Shown: piece after piece, positions 35,941-47,214 of the stretch
Numbering within the stretch: position 1 is the stretch's first letter
Layout: every line of letters begins with the position of its first letter
Assembly: GCA_029204225.1 (NCBI GenBank)
Contig: CM055113.1
Location: 5,866,647-5,930,646, forward strand
DNA: 64,000 bases
DNA from: Diphasiastrum complanatum
Taxonomy: Eukaryota; Streptophyta; Lycopodiopsida; Lycopodiales; Lycopodiaceae
Direction of reading: 5' to 3'
Program-made: the position numbers and the translations under genes
The notes under the pieces: generated by a model
What the model saw: only the letters and a program-made list of their open reading frames with translations
What the model was told of the DNA's origin: nothing
Database searches by the model: none

Positions 35941-36429
35941 CTAACAAACTTTTGAGAGATAGGTTTTGTAAGCTGCAATCCAATCAGTGGCTATAGCATT
36001 TGTAGCTTCATCCGCAGTTATAGCTTTGCAGCACACCAGCTCGTGTAGCTTGTTCTCCAGAGTGTCCTTGGTGTGTGCATTCCACTGTCCAGTATAATTT
36101 TGAGGCCATAAGTTTGATATATTATTGGAACCACCAAGCTCTAATGGAATAAGATGGTCCACCTCGCAACCGCTTGAGCAATAGCCCGTATAATCTCCGC
36201 CAGGAAGTCCGTAATCAGTATATACCTGTAGCTTTTCAGCGTCTGATACATTGCGATGTGCGGATGGCCAGCCTGACTGGCAGAACACACCGAATTTAAG
36301 CTCTTGGAGGCTTCCTGGTGTCTTTTTTGGATCTGGATATACGCCAGCTTGAACTGGGTGCTGCTGCGCATCTGCAAGCGTGCATATCACCAACAACGCC
36401 ACCACTGCTGAAACCAGGCCCCCTGACAT
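35941..36429 (-). CDS. Secreted HNH-endonuclease-like protein
   Basis: 162 residues, uninterrupted. Residues 1-21 form a signal peptide (hydrophobic VSAVVALLVICTLADA), so the protein should enter the secretory pathway. The core CEVDHLIPLELGGSNNISNL followed by WP is the DH...N signature of HNH nucleases, with VDH and the downstream Asn as likely metal and catalytic residues. It is followed by KDTLENKLHELVC and a DWIAAY ending. The same arrangement (PDP near the start, DHL(I)PLELGG, NLWP, LENKLH, DW) is known to me from secreted bacterial and fungal proteins and is uncommon in plants. Six or more Cys residues suit disulphides outside the cell. Nuclease activity is inferred, not shown. Confidence 0.8.
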   Translation of the reverse strand: MSGGLVSAVVALLVICTLADAQQHPVQAGVYPDPKKTPGSLQELKFGVFCQSGWPSAHRNVSDAEKLQVYTDYGLPGGDYTGYCSSGCEVDHLIPLELGGSNNISNLWPQNYTGQWNAHTKDTLENKLHELVCCKAITADEATNAIATDWIAAYKTYLSKVC

Positions 36430-36492
36430 GCTGTTGTTGCTGTGGAGCTCAAAATGTCATACGTCCAGATTAGTGAGAATTTCACACTCCCA

Positions 36493-36802
36493 CTGAAAAA
36501 GAGCTCAAATATCATTTTAGTTATTGATAAATAAGATTTCACAGCTTCTTAATCCGTACAAGTCCAACAACCAGGACATTGCAATTGTAAACATGAATTT
36601 TTAAGGTAGAAGACATAAACCACGACTATCGACTTGGACTCCAGACTCTGGAATGTGGGTACAAAATATGAGATTAGAAGCTTGTAATAAAAAAAACAAT
36701 GAGACGTACCTGGAAAAATGAAGGTATCAAACTGTAGTGTTGACACAATCCACAAAACTAGCAAATGATGGTGGGTATCAATAAAGCAAGTGCAAATATA
36801 TA
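36493..36802 (-). promoter_or_regulatory. Promoter and 5'-UTR intron of the HNH gene
   Basis: On the minus strand a TATATAT box lies at about 36795-36802. A CAG|GTACGT donor sits at 36709-36710 and a TTTTTCAG acceptor ends at 36493, defining a 217-bp intron in the 5' UTR, 63 bases before the ATG at 36429. Inferred from consensus only. Confidence 0.5.
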
Positions 36803-36836
36803 TGGCCCTGAGAAGAAAGTGAGATGGTTGCAGCTA

Positions 36837-37002
36837 GAGAAAGATCCAAGGCACAGGACATGGTATAGTCACTGGTAGTGTGAATGTGTGATGATTAGTT
36901 ATTAGGCTCGAGATTCTGGAAGGAGGTGAGGTAAGCCCAGAGAAAAAGCCAAGGCACAGGACACGGTGCCGTGTGAAATGTGTGATGATTACTAGTTAGT
37001 TG
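36837..37002. repeat. Direct repeat upstream of the HNH gene
   Basis: About 36837-36905 and 36940-37002 share AAGGCACAGGACA and GTGTGATGATTA in the same order and spacing. Both copies are upstream of the promoter, so they could hold regulatory sites. Confidence 0.6.
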
Positions 37003-38196
37003 CTATGAGGGGAATTTCGTGAAGCTGTCTTGTGGCTGATTTTTCTGAGCTGGTTGGAGTGTATTGATTGATAGAGGTGTAAAGTGAGGGAGAAATTTTT
37101 TGTAACTACCATGGCCCAGCCTCATCCCAGGGTGGTGCATGTCTTGCGAGGGCATGATAGCTCCAAGGACTAGCACTAACATAATGAATGCTAAGGCTCC
37201 ACCACTTCCATGTGAAAATATTCATATCAAGGATTTTCAATGGAGAATGATGTATAAGATTACAAATAGATCCAATGGTGGCAGATTTCAAGTTAGAGGT
37301 ATCTTTATCAAATTACATTGTTTTTGAAAGCATGATTCTCTACCATGTTTGATTGTTCTTTGCAAGCATGATAGCTCTCTACCAATTAGATTGTTTTTTG
37401 CAAGCATGATAGGGCCTCCACCTTCCCATGACGCCTCCACGGGCCTAGGATGAGAACCCTCCACGGGCCTAGGATGAGGATGAGAACGTGACCCAAACTA
37501 TCATCTTAGTGAGGGTTGAGAATATGCTCTCTCACAAATTGGCAAAATAATGATGTTGAGAGGCATTTAGTTTTAAAAGGTTGAAGACATGACCCAAGTA
37601 CGAGCCATGAGCCCTCCAGGGCCTAGGGCTTAGGGCCTAGGGCCTAGGATGAGCACCTGAAACAAACTATCATCTTAGTGAGGGTAGAGAATATGCTCTC
37701 TCACAATATGGCAATATATTCATGTTGAGAGGCATCTACTTTTGGTTGAGTAGGTGGAGGTTACTTGACTTTTGTATTTAGTGGGTACCAAACACCACAC
37801 CTACAACACAATAGATTCTAGAGATTTCATAAGAATGGCCTCCTTTTCAATATCATTGTTTGGTCATTGAAAACTACCCTTGCTCCTAGATATTGCTTGC
37901 TCAATATTTACCATATGTTGCCTTGCCTCACAAAGGCAACACTATGTGTTCACATGGCCAACACAAGTTTATGAGGCTAATTTGAATAAAAAGAACATGC
38001 CTTGAAGTTTTATTGTTTAGACTTTATTGTCTTTGGCCCATCTTGCAAAGCATGATATGTGGCCCATTGGTATGGTATAAGACATGGTTATGTATAAGAC
38101 ATGGTTATAGATAGATGCATCACACATGTGCATGGATATATTTTATATATTGAAGTCTCATGCATGGAGTTAAACATCTAATTTAGATGGAAATGT
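37003..38196. other. Non-coding interval with a 130-bp direct repeat
   Basis: About 37455-37585 and 37620-37740 share ACTATCATCTTAGTGAGGG and ATATGCTCTCTCACAA plus the end ATGTTGAGAGGCAT. A short GGGCCTAG tandem run lies at 37617-37650. Copies of TGCAAGCATGATAG lie at 37360-37410. No gene is supported. Confidence 0.6.
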
Positions 38197-38219
38197 TGTG
38201 TGTGTGTGTGTGTGTGTGT
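38197..38219. repeat. (TG)n microsatellite
   Basis: Run of about eleven TG units; nothing else nearby is recognised. Confidence 0.9.
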
Positions 38220-39403
38220 AAGACATTAATCAATATATATGACCACAACATTGGAGGTGTGGAATTTGAGATGCATGCAATGTAAGGAGCACTAGTGAAG
38301 GAAGAAGAAAGAGGATGAAGCTTAAATTTATGCAAGTTAGTGGACATATTATATGTATGACATTTGATAATTGCATAGATGATTTTAAGGTCGTACACTT
38401 AGTTGCTTAGACATCAGCTCCAATCTATGGTTGTAATCCATGAATATAATGATATAAATGTGCATTCTCATCCAATTTGACCTTTAGAGTCAACTGAAAA
38501 AATTCATGATTATAATATTGGACATAACCAGTTTCTTGAACCAAAAACCAAAATTGACCAAATTAGAGTGGCAATATAATCATAGGGTTAGTATGATTCA
38601 TCACATCAAAAACCAATATTGTATTAATAAAGCTTTATTTTTTACGGGATGCAAACATAATTTCCATTTCCATGAGACCCCCAAACACCGTGTATTACTC
38701 AACATGTGTCTCAATGGAGGGCAAGTCCTCACATGTTAACTAAGCACCTTTAGTCTCTATATGGACTAATAAAGCCCTTATTATTAATAGACCATGAAAG
38801 GCCTAATTGCTTTATCTAAGGACATACTATTACCAATAATTCATAAATCATACACTACTCTAATGAGCGTCATTGTCGTCTCAAGAAAGTAGACAACGAC
38901 TGACATATAGTTGATTGTGGTATACTAGTGGCAAATCTAATAAGAGAGTCACTCTATTGCAAGGGACATAAATTTCATTTCAAGTGACTATGTTGGCACA
39001 CTTTTACATATTTAAAAAGTTGGCTATGCAACTAATGACAAGTAATCTATCTTCGATATAAAGTGCTTTAAGTTCATCTATTATCAAAGCAACACCATGA
39101 TTACAATCTCTTTGGATTCTTCTTAATCAACTCAACAAAAGGACTCACATAACCTAGTATTGTCATGGAATTGTGCACAAGTGAAGCTCCACATTTTCAT
39201 TTAATGGGTTTAGGAAAAAAGCAAATTTACTTCCATACATAGGACAAATTGTTTTCTACCCTAAATATGTCACTTATATGACACATGTAAAGTCCTATAT
39301 ATGACAAACTTACACTTGTAGCCTTGTTATGATCATATTTCATCCAGATTGAATAGACTGAAGACATGGTATGTGAGTCCAACTCAATGTAAGAAAACAA
39401 CAT
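38220..39403. other. AT-rich interval without a recognised gene
   Basis: Short open frames only, none with a known motif. Parts may be very old Copia sequence, but I could not align them. Confidence 0.35.
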
Positions 39404-39754
39404 GTGTTTGAAAAAAAAGATATTGTGACATTGGATACACACAATAGATCCACATCTTTTGTGAGTCTAGCAGAGTTTGAACTCTTCATTCAAGCTCCAA
39501 ATGATATGAAAATAATAGAAGAAAAAATTACAAGTGCAAATGATGATATTCCTAACTTTGGAAGTCAATGTTTTGATGAGATAGAGAAAACGATTGCAAA
39601 GGAATATGAGCCTAGTTTATACTTTCAAAGAAATGCAAGAAAAAATCTACAATCAATGTATTTAAAACTAGACTTAGATAAGCCTAGAGAGTTATGTGAT
39701 GACAAGTACCAATCATTATTTGATGATCCAAGTAATGAAGAGAATGAGTTATAA
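39404..39754 (+). CDS. Short hypothetical reading frame
   Basis: 116 codons, acidic and Lys-rich, with no signal peptide, membrane segment or known motif. The surroundings contain retroelement remnants, so it may be a piece of a transposon protein or a chance frame. The ATG lies in an A-rich run with no clear promoter. Confidence 0.25.
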   Translation: MFEKKDIVTLDTHNRSTSFVSLAEFELFIQAPNDMKIIEEKITSANDDIPNFGSQCFDEIEKTIAKEYEPSLYFQRNARKNLQSMYLKLDLDKPRELCDDKYQSLFDDPSNEENEL

Positions 39755-40064
39755 ATGTTTTGAAATTCAAGAGCATTTTTATTCAATTGTAAATATAATG
39801 CATGAAAGTATATCATGGTGTTCAATCTCTCTTATCGCTCTTGTGCAAACTGATTTTAGAGTTGAATGTTGAAATAAGATACTTAAACCTTGTGACTGAC
39901 AACATGGCCTATTTCATAATGTCACATCATATTCTCTCCCTAAGACATGCAAGTTTTTTCTATCAAGGAAAAAATAACACCTTGTCTTTAAGGGGAGAAA
40001 ATATTGTTTTTTTCAACCATGATATGTTGCAATTGTTACCAATGATCAAAAAGTAAACATTTTT

Positions 40065-40200
40065 GTCTTTGGCACAAAAGTCTCTTCAAAGTCCATTCCT
40101 TTATGTTGCTCAAAGCCACATGATACCAATCTAGCTTTCCTTCTTTAAGAGTAATCCTATATTTGGTCCCCTTCACTTTCCATGGTTCTACCTTAACATT
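40065..40200 (-). pseudogene. Copia reverse-transcriptase fragment
   Basis: The minus strand reads GFEQHKGMDFEETFVPK, the conserved start of Copia reverse transcriptase. Nothing else of the element was found nearby. Confidence 0.6.
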
Positions 40201-40865
40201 AACGATCAATTTTCAAATTACCTTATGTCTGAAAAAGACACTAATGCACATGCTTAATCAACTTGATGCAACAGATGTATTGCAATGCATATGTTGGAAT
40301 GCAATTGATGTTGCACATGTGACAACAAAAGATGTACATCAAATATATGCATAGGATTTCAAGAGCTGACTAGGCCATGACTTGAGCTCTAGAGCTAGCT
40401 CATGACTTCTGACTACTTGTCTGGCTCACCACATGTTGGAGGTTCAATCCTTAACTTCCTAACTTGCTCTAGATCTTTAAGGAGTGTCACCTTTTAGAGT
40501 CTTACGGGGCACACTAGGAGCACCCAAGTCAACTTTACAACACCCACCTACCGAAGGTGTTTGCGCTTCCAAAGAAGATGATGTTGTTGATGATGAGGAA
40601 CAAAAGGCACTGGCTTACGAGAGTGAGCTATTCCACTTTTCCTTACATTTTCTGACCTTGGTGATGAGGGAGAAGACGCTTCTAGTAGCGTTGAGGCGTT
40701 GAGCCCCATCCCACCATCTTCAGATTATGAAAGATAGGAGAGAGGGGAGGGGATGGAGGAGGGGAAGGCATGAGCAGAATTCTCCAGCAATGCCTAGAGG
40801 CAAAGGAGGAAAAGAAGCTATAGTAGGAGGGGAAAAAGTGTTGGAAGCAGGAAAGAGAAATCCAT
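40201..40865. other. Unassigned interval
   Basis: 40484-40702 is open on the plus strand with an acidic stretch (EDDVVDDEEQKAL) but no family. 40730-40860 is GA-rich. Nothing is firmly supported. Confidence 0.3.
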
Positions 40866-41714
40866 AGTAAATAGGTCGCATTTGATAGATGCACTATCAA
40901 GCTCTACAAAAAGATCCTTCTTCTAATGTATGATTACGCTTATCACAGTTTGAACAAAGATGTTGTGATAATCATCATGTTAGAATCTTCTAGTGATTAA
41001 CTTTGTAATAATTAGAACTAGAAAGTGACTTTTGTAGACAAACAATTACAGAGTGTAAGTGATGTATAGAATATTGCATTATCGAAGCATTTGACATAAC
41101 TTGACTCGATAGTTTGATTCGATTGTTTGAGGCATTTGACAATTCAGACTAAACAGTAAGAGATTTATCAAATACAAATAATTATAGAGAAGCATGAATA
41201 CATTTTGACATAATACTGAATGCAATAAAAGGATATGATTGATTCAGTAAGTAGCATGTACAAATCATATGATTCCAGTATAAAACATTAATGGATGATG
41301 CCGCGTACTCTAAACTATTTTTGAGTAACTAATGACTCTGTCTGATGCACTTTCGCTAATAAGTAGTAAGTGCTGCTAGCAATAACAACATCAACTTGAA
41401 AAAAATTTCTTAATTGCTACTAAATAATCAGCTATTTATACTAATGAGAAATGTCATTTAGGCTTATCCAATTTGGACAACTAAGTAGGTCGTAGGGTCA
41501 CAATTGGCACTTAGCCACAGTGCGTTGTCACTTATCCAGTTAGGAAAATTAATTATCTTCATAACAAACTAAAACTCGATTCACTTAGCTTTCAATAATC
41601 CTTCGATACTCCAGTGTTGAAGCCACATGTTGTTTAATTCCCGTGTATTTCTAAAGACTGTGATGAATGAATGGATGTAGATTAATTATACGATTATAGG
41701 AGAATAATCCAACA
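40866..41714 (-). repeat. Copia F 3' LTR, left end truncated
   Basis: Ends ATAATCCAACA at 41714, next to the purine run AAGAGAGAG (minus strand), which is the polypurine tract. Similarity to the other LTR starts at about 40866, where the outer bases are missing. Confidence 0.8.
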
Positions 41715-42850
41715 CTCTCTCTTAATCTGAATCCATGAATGCCTTGACCTTCAAACTTAGATCTACACAATTGTGTAAAATATCAACTGTCATGTCTTGT
41801 GTTCGACAGTACTACAAGTTCACCTCTTTGTTGAAAACTTTGCTTTTGACATAGTGATACTTGATTTCAATGTGCCTACTCCTGGAATGAAACTTGGGGT
41901 CGATCAATAATCAACTACATTTCCGTTGGTAGGAAATTCGACAATAGTCCAAGTCTGGTTATTGATGAGAGATGAATACTCTCTGTCCATAGATTCCCTC
42001 CATAGATTGAAGTCGGATTGACTAAGAGTTTCTTCAACAATAGTCTACTCTCAAAATTCGACTGTCTGAGCTTTGCCCTTGCCTTTGAGGTCGATAAACT
42101 GATCTTCGATAAAGACAACATCGCGGCTGGTGAATACGTCGATTCAACATGATCATACAACTTTATTTGAAGTAGTATAACTAATGAAGATGGATTGAAT
42201 ATTGTGGAAGTCTAGCTTCTTCCTGATCTCTTGTGGTATTTGTGCATAAGTGATACATCCAAACATGCGAATGTTTGATAGTGATGATTTGGTGCTTGTC
42301 CAAACTTCACGAGGTTTGAGCATTTGTTCTAAATATAAGCTGCAGTGGAAATAGGCTTAGTCCAGAAGAATTTTGGAAGTGTCACATGAGTAAGCATACA
42401 CTTAGCCAATTCGACTAAGGTTCGATTCTTCTTTTCAGCAAGTCCATTTAATTGAGGCAACTAGGAGGTGATAAACTGGTGCTCAATGTCTTTGTTAAGG
42501 CAATACTTCTTGAATTCGGTTGAGATGATGTATTCTCCTCCATTGTCGGACCTTAATGCTTTGATTCTTTTGCCAGTTTCCAATTTTGCACGCTCCTTGA
42601 ATTGTAGAAATTTTTTGAAAGCTTGCGATTTTTGCTTGATAAAATGAACAACTGTTCTTCTAAAATATTCGTCAATAAAGGTAATGAAATTCTTTGCATC
42701 GAGCAATGACTGAGTTTGCATTGGACCACATATGTGTGAATGAAAAACATCTAGAACACCTTTTGTTGTATGCCTATGACTCGATTCAAATGGACTCCTA
42801 GTCTATTTTTTGACAATGCAGCTATGACAGACAAGGAGATCGACTTTATT
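41715..42850 (-). pseudogene. Copia F pol: RNase H end joined to integrase
   Basis: 41722-41905 encodes the RNase H tail (HIEIKYH). It jumps at about 41905 into the post-integrase linker, so roughly 1.5-2 kb containing reverse transcriptase is deleted. Integrase follows with FITFIDEY, ALRSDNGGEY and an AEKKN-like site at about 42430. Multiple stops are present. Confidence 0.75.
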
Positions 42851-42939
42851 GGTTGGATAGTTGAGATCAAGTGCTGTTGTCCTAACCTATAGTGCTAATG
42901 CTTTATCAACTAGAACATAGGTATTCACGACTTAATGTG

Positions 42940-43508
42940 TGTCAGATTAACAATGAATTAGTCTATATAACTATTTATGCCTCCTGCCGAGTGCAAGGAT
43001 CTTATTTGTTCTATTGATAGTTTGACATTGATCAGACTCAAACTCTATCATATGATCTAAATCAATAATTCTACTCACTAACAACAAATTTGTAGAGAGT
43101 TTAGGCACACACAAAACATTCAATAGTAGTATGAATTGATCATGTTGGAATTTCAATCTTATAGTGCCTTCACCTTTGATACTACATGTACTCTCATCAC
43201 CAAGATGAACGAATTTCTTTGTACTATAAGGTGTATAGGAGTCAAAATGCTCACAATGACTGGTCATATGTTGAGTAGCTCCAAAATTCAAAAACCAAGA
43301 ATTATCGACTTGCGGTTTTTGATATTTAAACATAAACACTTCATCATCCATGTCGGATACATGAGATTGAGATAATACTGCAACTACATTTTCATGTTGA
43401 TCTGATTGCTTATTGATATTTTTTGCTTTCAATATCTTGCAATCCTAGATCTCATGATTAGTGCGTTTGCAATATTTACAGAACTTCCTCTTCTTCGATT
43501 GTGGAATT
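42940..43508 (-). pseudogene. Copia F protease and gag zinc knuckle
   Basis: The protease site reads WFLNFGATQHM, with the catalytic Asp changed to Asn and Ser to Phe. Before it lies the knuckle CKYCKRTNHE...DC, broken by TAG. Both catalytic changes are single transitions. Confidence 0.75.
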
Positions 43509-44397
43509 TGTTAGAATGGGTAACACAAATGGAGAAGAGAGAAGGAAATAGTTGCGGAACAACTCTCCCATTATTATGAGCTGCTAGAAGCAAAACAGTC
43601 TAAAGGAATGTAATTGCAAAGATATAATCACAGCTCAAGCGTTCTTACCAACATGATTTCAAAATTAATTCATACTCAAATGGATGAATGAGTACAGTTC
43701 ACCGAAGAGATTAGATATGGTGTGTGGTATTACTGAAAATGGGTTTTACTAAGAAGTTCAGTTCAGAAACTTAGAGTGATAGTGCAATATGATAATGCAA
43801 GTTCCTCAGGCGTCAAAGACAGCCATCGTCTGATCAGATACTAAGGAGTCATTGACGTCCGTGATCTGATCAGAGTGAGTGAACAAGCGTGAATAAGCAG
43901 TAAGAGTGTAACCAAATCACAGTTACATCATACATCTATGTTAAAACATAGATGATAGAATGTGTTGCTTCTATATTGAAAGCTTGAACAACACTGAATG
44001 CGTTACAATGTAGAAATGGAGGCATAACTTGGACACTCGGTTCCATTTGCTTTGTTGGCGAAGCATCACAGAGAATGCGTGATGAAGATTTATTTATACA
44101 CTGCATCCTTGTAATTAAATACAATAAATATTTGAACTACAACTATGTACTTCGTTGTACTCAATAAATATTTAAATAGCTGTACAATGTGTTTATCAGT
44201 CAAACGAGACAGATGACTTGAAGTCATTGAGGAAGTTGAATGAGTCGGTTGACTCGATTGTCGAAGTTTGAACGTCGAAGTGGATGGATTAGTTGATCGT
44301 CGAAGTAGCTAAATAAGTCGATCGTCGAAGACGTCGGATACTTCGGACACATCGAATGACTTCAAAATAGTACAGATGTGATGGTTTGTCTCCATCA
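43509..44397. repeat. Solo LTR inserted in Copia F gag
   Basis: An 889-bp block starts TGTTAGAATG and ends CTCCATCA, flanked by GAATT (43504-43508) and GAATC (44398-44402), a 5-bp duplication with one change. Removing it rejoins the gag reading. No internal sequence remains, as expected after LTR-LTR recombination. The repeat GTCGAAG recurs at 44255-44370. Confidence 0.75.
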
Positions 44398-45577
44398 GAA
44401 TCTTGCTCCTTGAATTCCGCCGCATTGATAGAGTTTGGCTGCTAGTGTTGTTGCTTCTTTGCCTTGTTGCAGATGCGGATACAACTACATGTAACTAAAT
44501 AATGTGAAGGCTAAAGTGTTTGCTGGACTATTCCACTTACCAGCTCATTGATTGATATATCCACCTGAACTTGACATTCGAATGTGAAAAGAATAGGATT
44601 GGTTACCCTTTAGTCTTGATCCATGGATGAAGATCAGCCGGAAGCCCGATATAGTCATTCTTCGAATAGTTCGGCTGTCCGAGTTCTGTGATTCCTACAA
44701 GTATCAGACGAGCAGACATAGAACCAAAGTAGGTTGTATTTGACCCTAGATCAGTCATCAGAAATGTGTAGGAAGAATTTTGAAATAGAGATAGTATCAC
44801 CAAGGAAAAAATTGTGAACTTAATTTCCAACAGATTCAATAATTGCTCTTGACTCTATGTCGGCTTTTGATTTGATGCGGGCTGCTTAAAGTTTTTCTTC
44901 TTTTGTCATTTCAAGCCTTTGTTGACATATAGAGCATGCGATGCTGAACTCAAAGAGGTGTTTTGACTTCTTCAATTGTCTTTCTACATCAACATAGTGA
45001 TAACTCTAGTGAGAGTTAGATATGAGTGTGTTGTCATGATCATCGCCCAATTTTCGTATGTAGAAGGCAAGCTCGATAGCATGTCATGATTGTGTCTTGA
45101 ATATGGATGATTGATCCAATAGCTACCATCTGCTACAAGAGATTTTTAAACTAATTAATTATGAAGTGAATCACCATTCGACATCTCGAGTGACAAGAAT
45201 TTCCTTTTGAGATGCAATTTGGAGGTCACGTCTCTCACATTATATAGTGTGCTTAGGATGTCCCATATTTTTTTTCGAAGTTTGAGCTTTAGATACATGA
45301 CCAGTCTGAGTGTATGATATATTGAGAATGATAAGTGCAAAAGGTTTTCCATCCTTTGATTTTCATTTGGAGTTGATTGTGTCATCTTCAAGCTTCAATT
45401 TGATACATGTGACAACATCCCATAACTCGTTGGCCTTTAGCAAGATTTTTATCTTAAATTTTCACAAATAGTAATTGGATCCATTCAGTTTATCTGCAAT
45501 GAGACTGGTTTTTTCTGAAAATCCATCTGAAAGTTAGTTTGTCAATGAATCGATGACTTAAGAATGAACTGATACCA
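44398..45577 (-). pseudogene. Copia F gag remnant and primer site
   Basis: Decayed gag; 45155-45391 keeps KKIWDILSTLYNVRDVTSKL, a Copia gag core. Stops and frameshifts are frequent. The primer site lies at 45566-45577. Confidence 0.65.
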
Positions 45578-46015
45578 TGCAACGCTATAATTGAAAATCA
45601 ATTATCTGATACTGAAATTTAATACCACATATTAAAAATAGTAGATAAGTCACATTCAATAGATACACTATCAAGCTCTGCAAAAATATCCTTCTTCTAA
45701 TGTATGACTACATCTAACAAACAATTACAGAGTGTAAGTGATGTATAGAATATTGATCGAAGCATTCAACAGTTCGACTCGACTCGACTCGATAGTTTAA
45801 TTCCACTGTTCAACACATTTGACAATTCAGACTAAACAACAAGATATTTATCATATACAAATAACTATAAAGAAGCATGAATACATTCTGACATAATATT
45901 GAACGCAATAAAAAGCTATAATTGATTTGGTAAGTAGCATGAACAAATCAAATGATTCAAGTACAAAACAATAGCGGATGCAATGTACTCTAAAGTGTCT
46001 ATGAGTAACTGATGA
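45578..46015 (-). repeat. Copia F 5' LTR, truncated
   Basis: Starts TGCAACGC right after the primer site and matches 40866-41337. It ends where the next LTR begins at 46016, so its outer half is missing. Confidence 0.75.
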
Positions 46016-46838
46016 TGTTAGCAACTGTGCTAACACAGAGAAAATACAAAATGAAAAAAATAAAACTCCGTGGCATGTGTTTTGTAAGACCATGTATGAG
46101 TATCTGTCAATAAACTTCAACCATGGCATGTGTTTTGTAAGTCCATGAGTAGAAGCTTAAATAATAATAAAAAAGCTTAAACTTAGATTTAGAACTTAGA
46201 CTTAGGAAACTTAAGATTAGAAATATTTTATCTTAAGTTTTTCTAAGTTAAGAAATTTGAAGTTCTAAATCCTAAGTTAAAAGTTTTAGAAAGGCTAGAA
46301 ATAGATTAGTCCCATAAGTTAGTAGATACTTATGGAAGACCCTCCTTGCCATAAAAGGAGAGGTATTTGCATTGTAAACAACACTTTTGAGATTAAGCTA
46401 TCTTGCTCTCTATTTTAAAAAATTATCATTCTATTTCATTTGTGTTTCCTTTGGAAAGGTGCATAGCTTGAGGAAAGGTGCTCGAGCCTCCTCTTGCCTC
46501 CTTTTCATTGGTTTTATTGTGGCATGTTCATTATTGCTTATTTGCTTAGTATTTGCCACAATCTCATTTTATTACCCTTTGGGTGTTAATCTAGGATTTA
46601 GTCTAATCACCTTGCTAGTTGGGTAAGCCTTAGTAAGGTTTTGTATTTTGTCATCTCAGTTAATTTCATTTCTGTTTCGGGCACTAGTTGGGTAAGTCTT
46701 AGTGCGTCATCATTGTTTTATTTTCATATTTCCGTTGAAGCTTGTTGTAGAAACTTAAAAAGTGGACAAATCTCTACATCCCTATACTACACCCGTAAGT
46801 AGATCTAGCCACCGCACGAACTAGAAATACTTCCAACA
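46016..46838 (+). repeat. Ty3/gypsy element G 5' LTR, 823 bp
   Basis: Starts TGTTAGCAACTG and ends TTCCAACA. One base later, at 46840, TGGCGCCGTTG is the tRNA-Asp-type primer site. It holds a long imperfect inverted repeat at 46180-46278 and a doubled GGCATGTGTTTTGTAAG. Confidence 0.75.
46180..46278. other. Long imperfect hairpin in LTR G
   Basis: The left arm TTAGATTTAGAACTT pairs with AAGTTCTAAATCCTAA, and the inner arm AAACTTAAGAT pairs with ATCTTAAGTTT, with an AT-rich loop of about 12 bases and a few bulges. The stem totals about 40 pairs. Confidence 0.75.
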
Positions 46839-46842
46839 TTGG

Positions 46843-47110
46843 CGCCGTTGTCGTTGACCGATGCTATCTGTGAAGAAGACGAAGGTTCCGACGATGACTT
46901 TGACCATTGTGAAAAAAAATCTAAGAATCCAGACCGTCCTAATCACCCGAAGTCTGATAATATTGCTCAGTCTTCTGAACTTCTACATCAAATGGAAACC
47001 TGGCAAAAAGCTCAACAATCTCATATGGATAAACTTACTGTCGATTTCCAAACCGATAACAAGTACCATCAATGAAATCCTTTGAATTTTTGCAATGCCT
47101 CCCTACCCTT
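46843..47110 (+). pseudogene. Element G gag N-terminus
   Basis: Open from the primer site for about 75 codons, acidic then Lys/Pro/Asn-rich (EEDEGSDDDFDHCEKKSKNP). It stops before the microsatellite and the rest of the element is absent. Confidence 0.5.
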
Positions 47111-47116
47111 TTCATG

Positions 47117-47120
<4 letters not shown>

Positions 47121-47212
<92 letters not shown>
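47121..47212. repeat. Compound microsatellite (TC)n(AC)n
   Basis: About 52 bases of TC, one G, then about 38 bases of CA. It marks the break in element G. Confidence 0.95.

Positions 47213-47214
<2 letters not shown>

Larger units (their letters stand above)
40866..46015 (-). mobile_element. Copia element F, internally deleted
   Basis: Two LTRs (40866-41714 and 45578-46015) share long stretches such as AATTACAGAGTGTAAGTGAT and GAAGCATGAATACATT. Between them lie gag, protease, integrase and RNase H pieces in minus-strand order, but reverse transcriptase is missing. A TGGTATCAGTTC primer site (two changes) lies at 45566-45577. The outer ends of both LTRs are lost. The element cannot move on its own. 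Confidence 0.8.
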
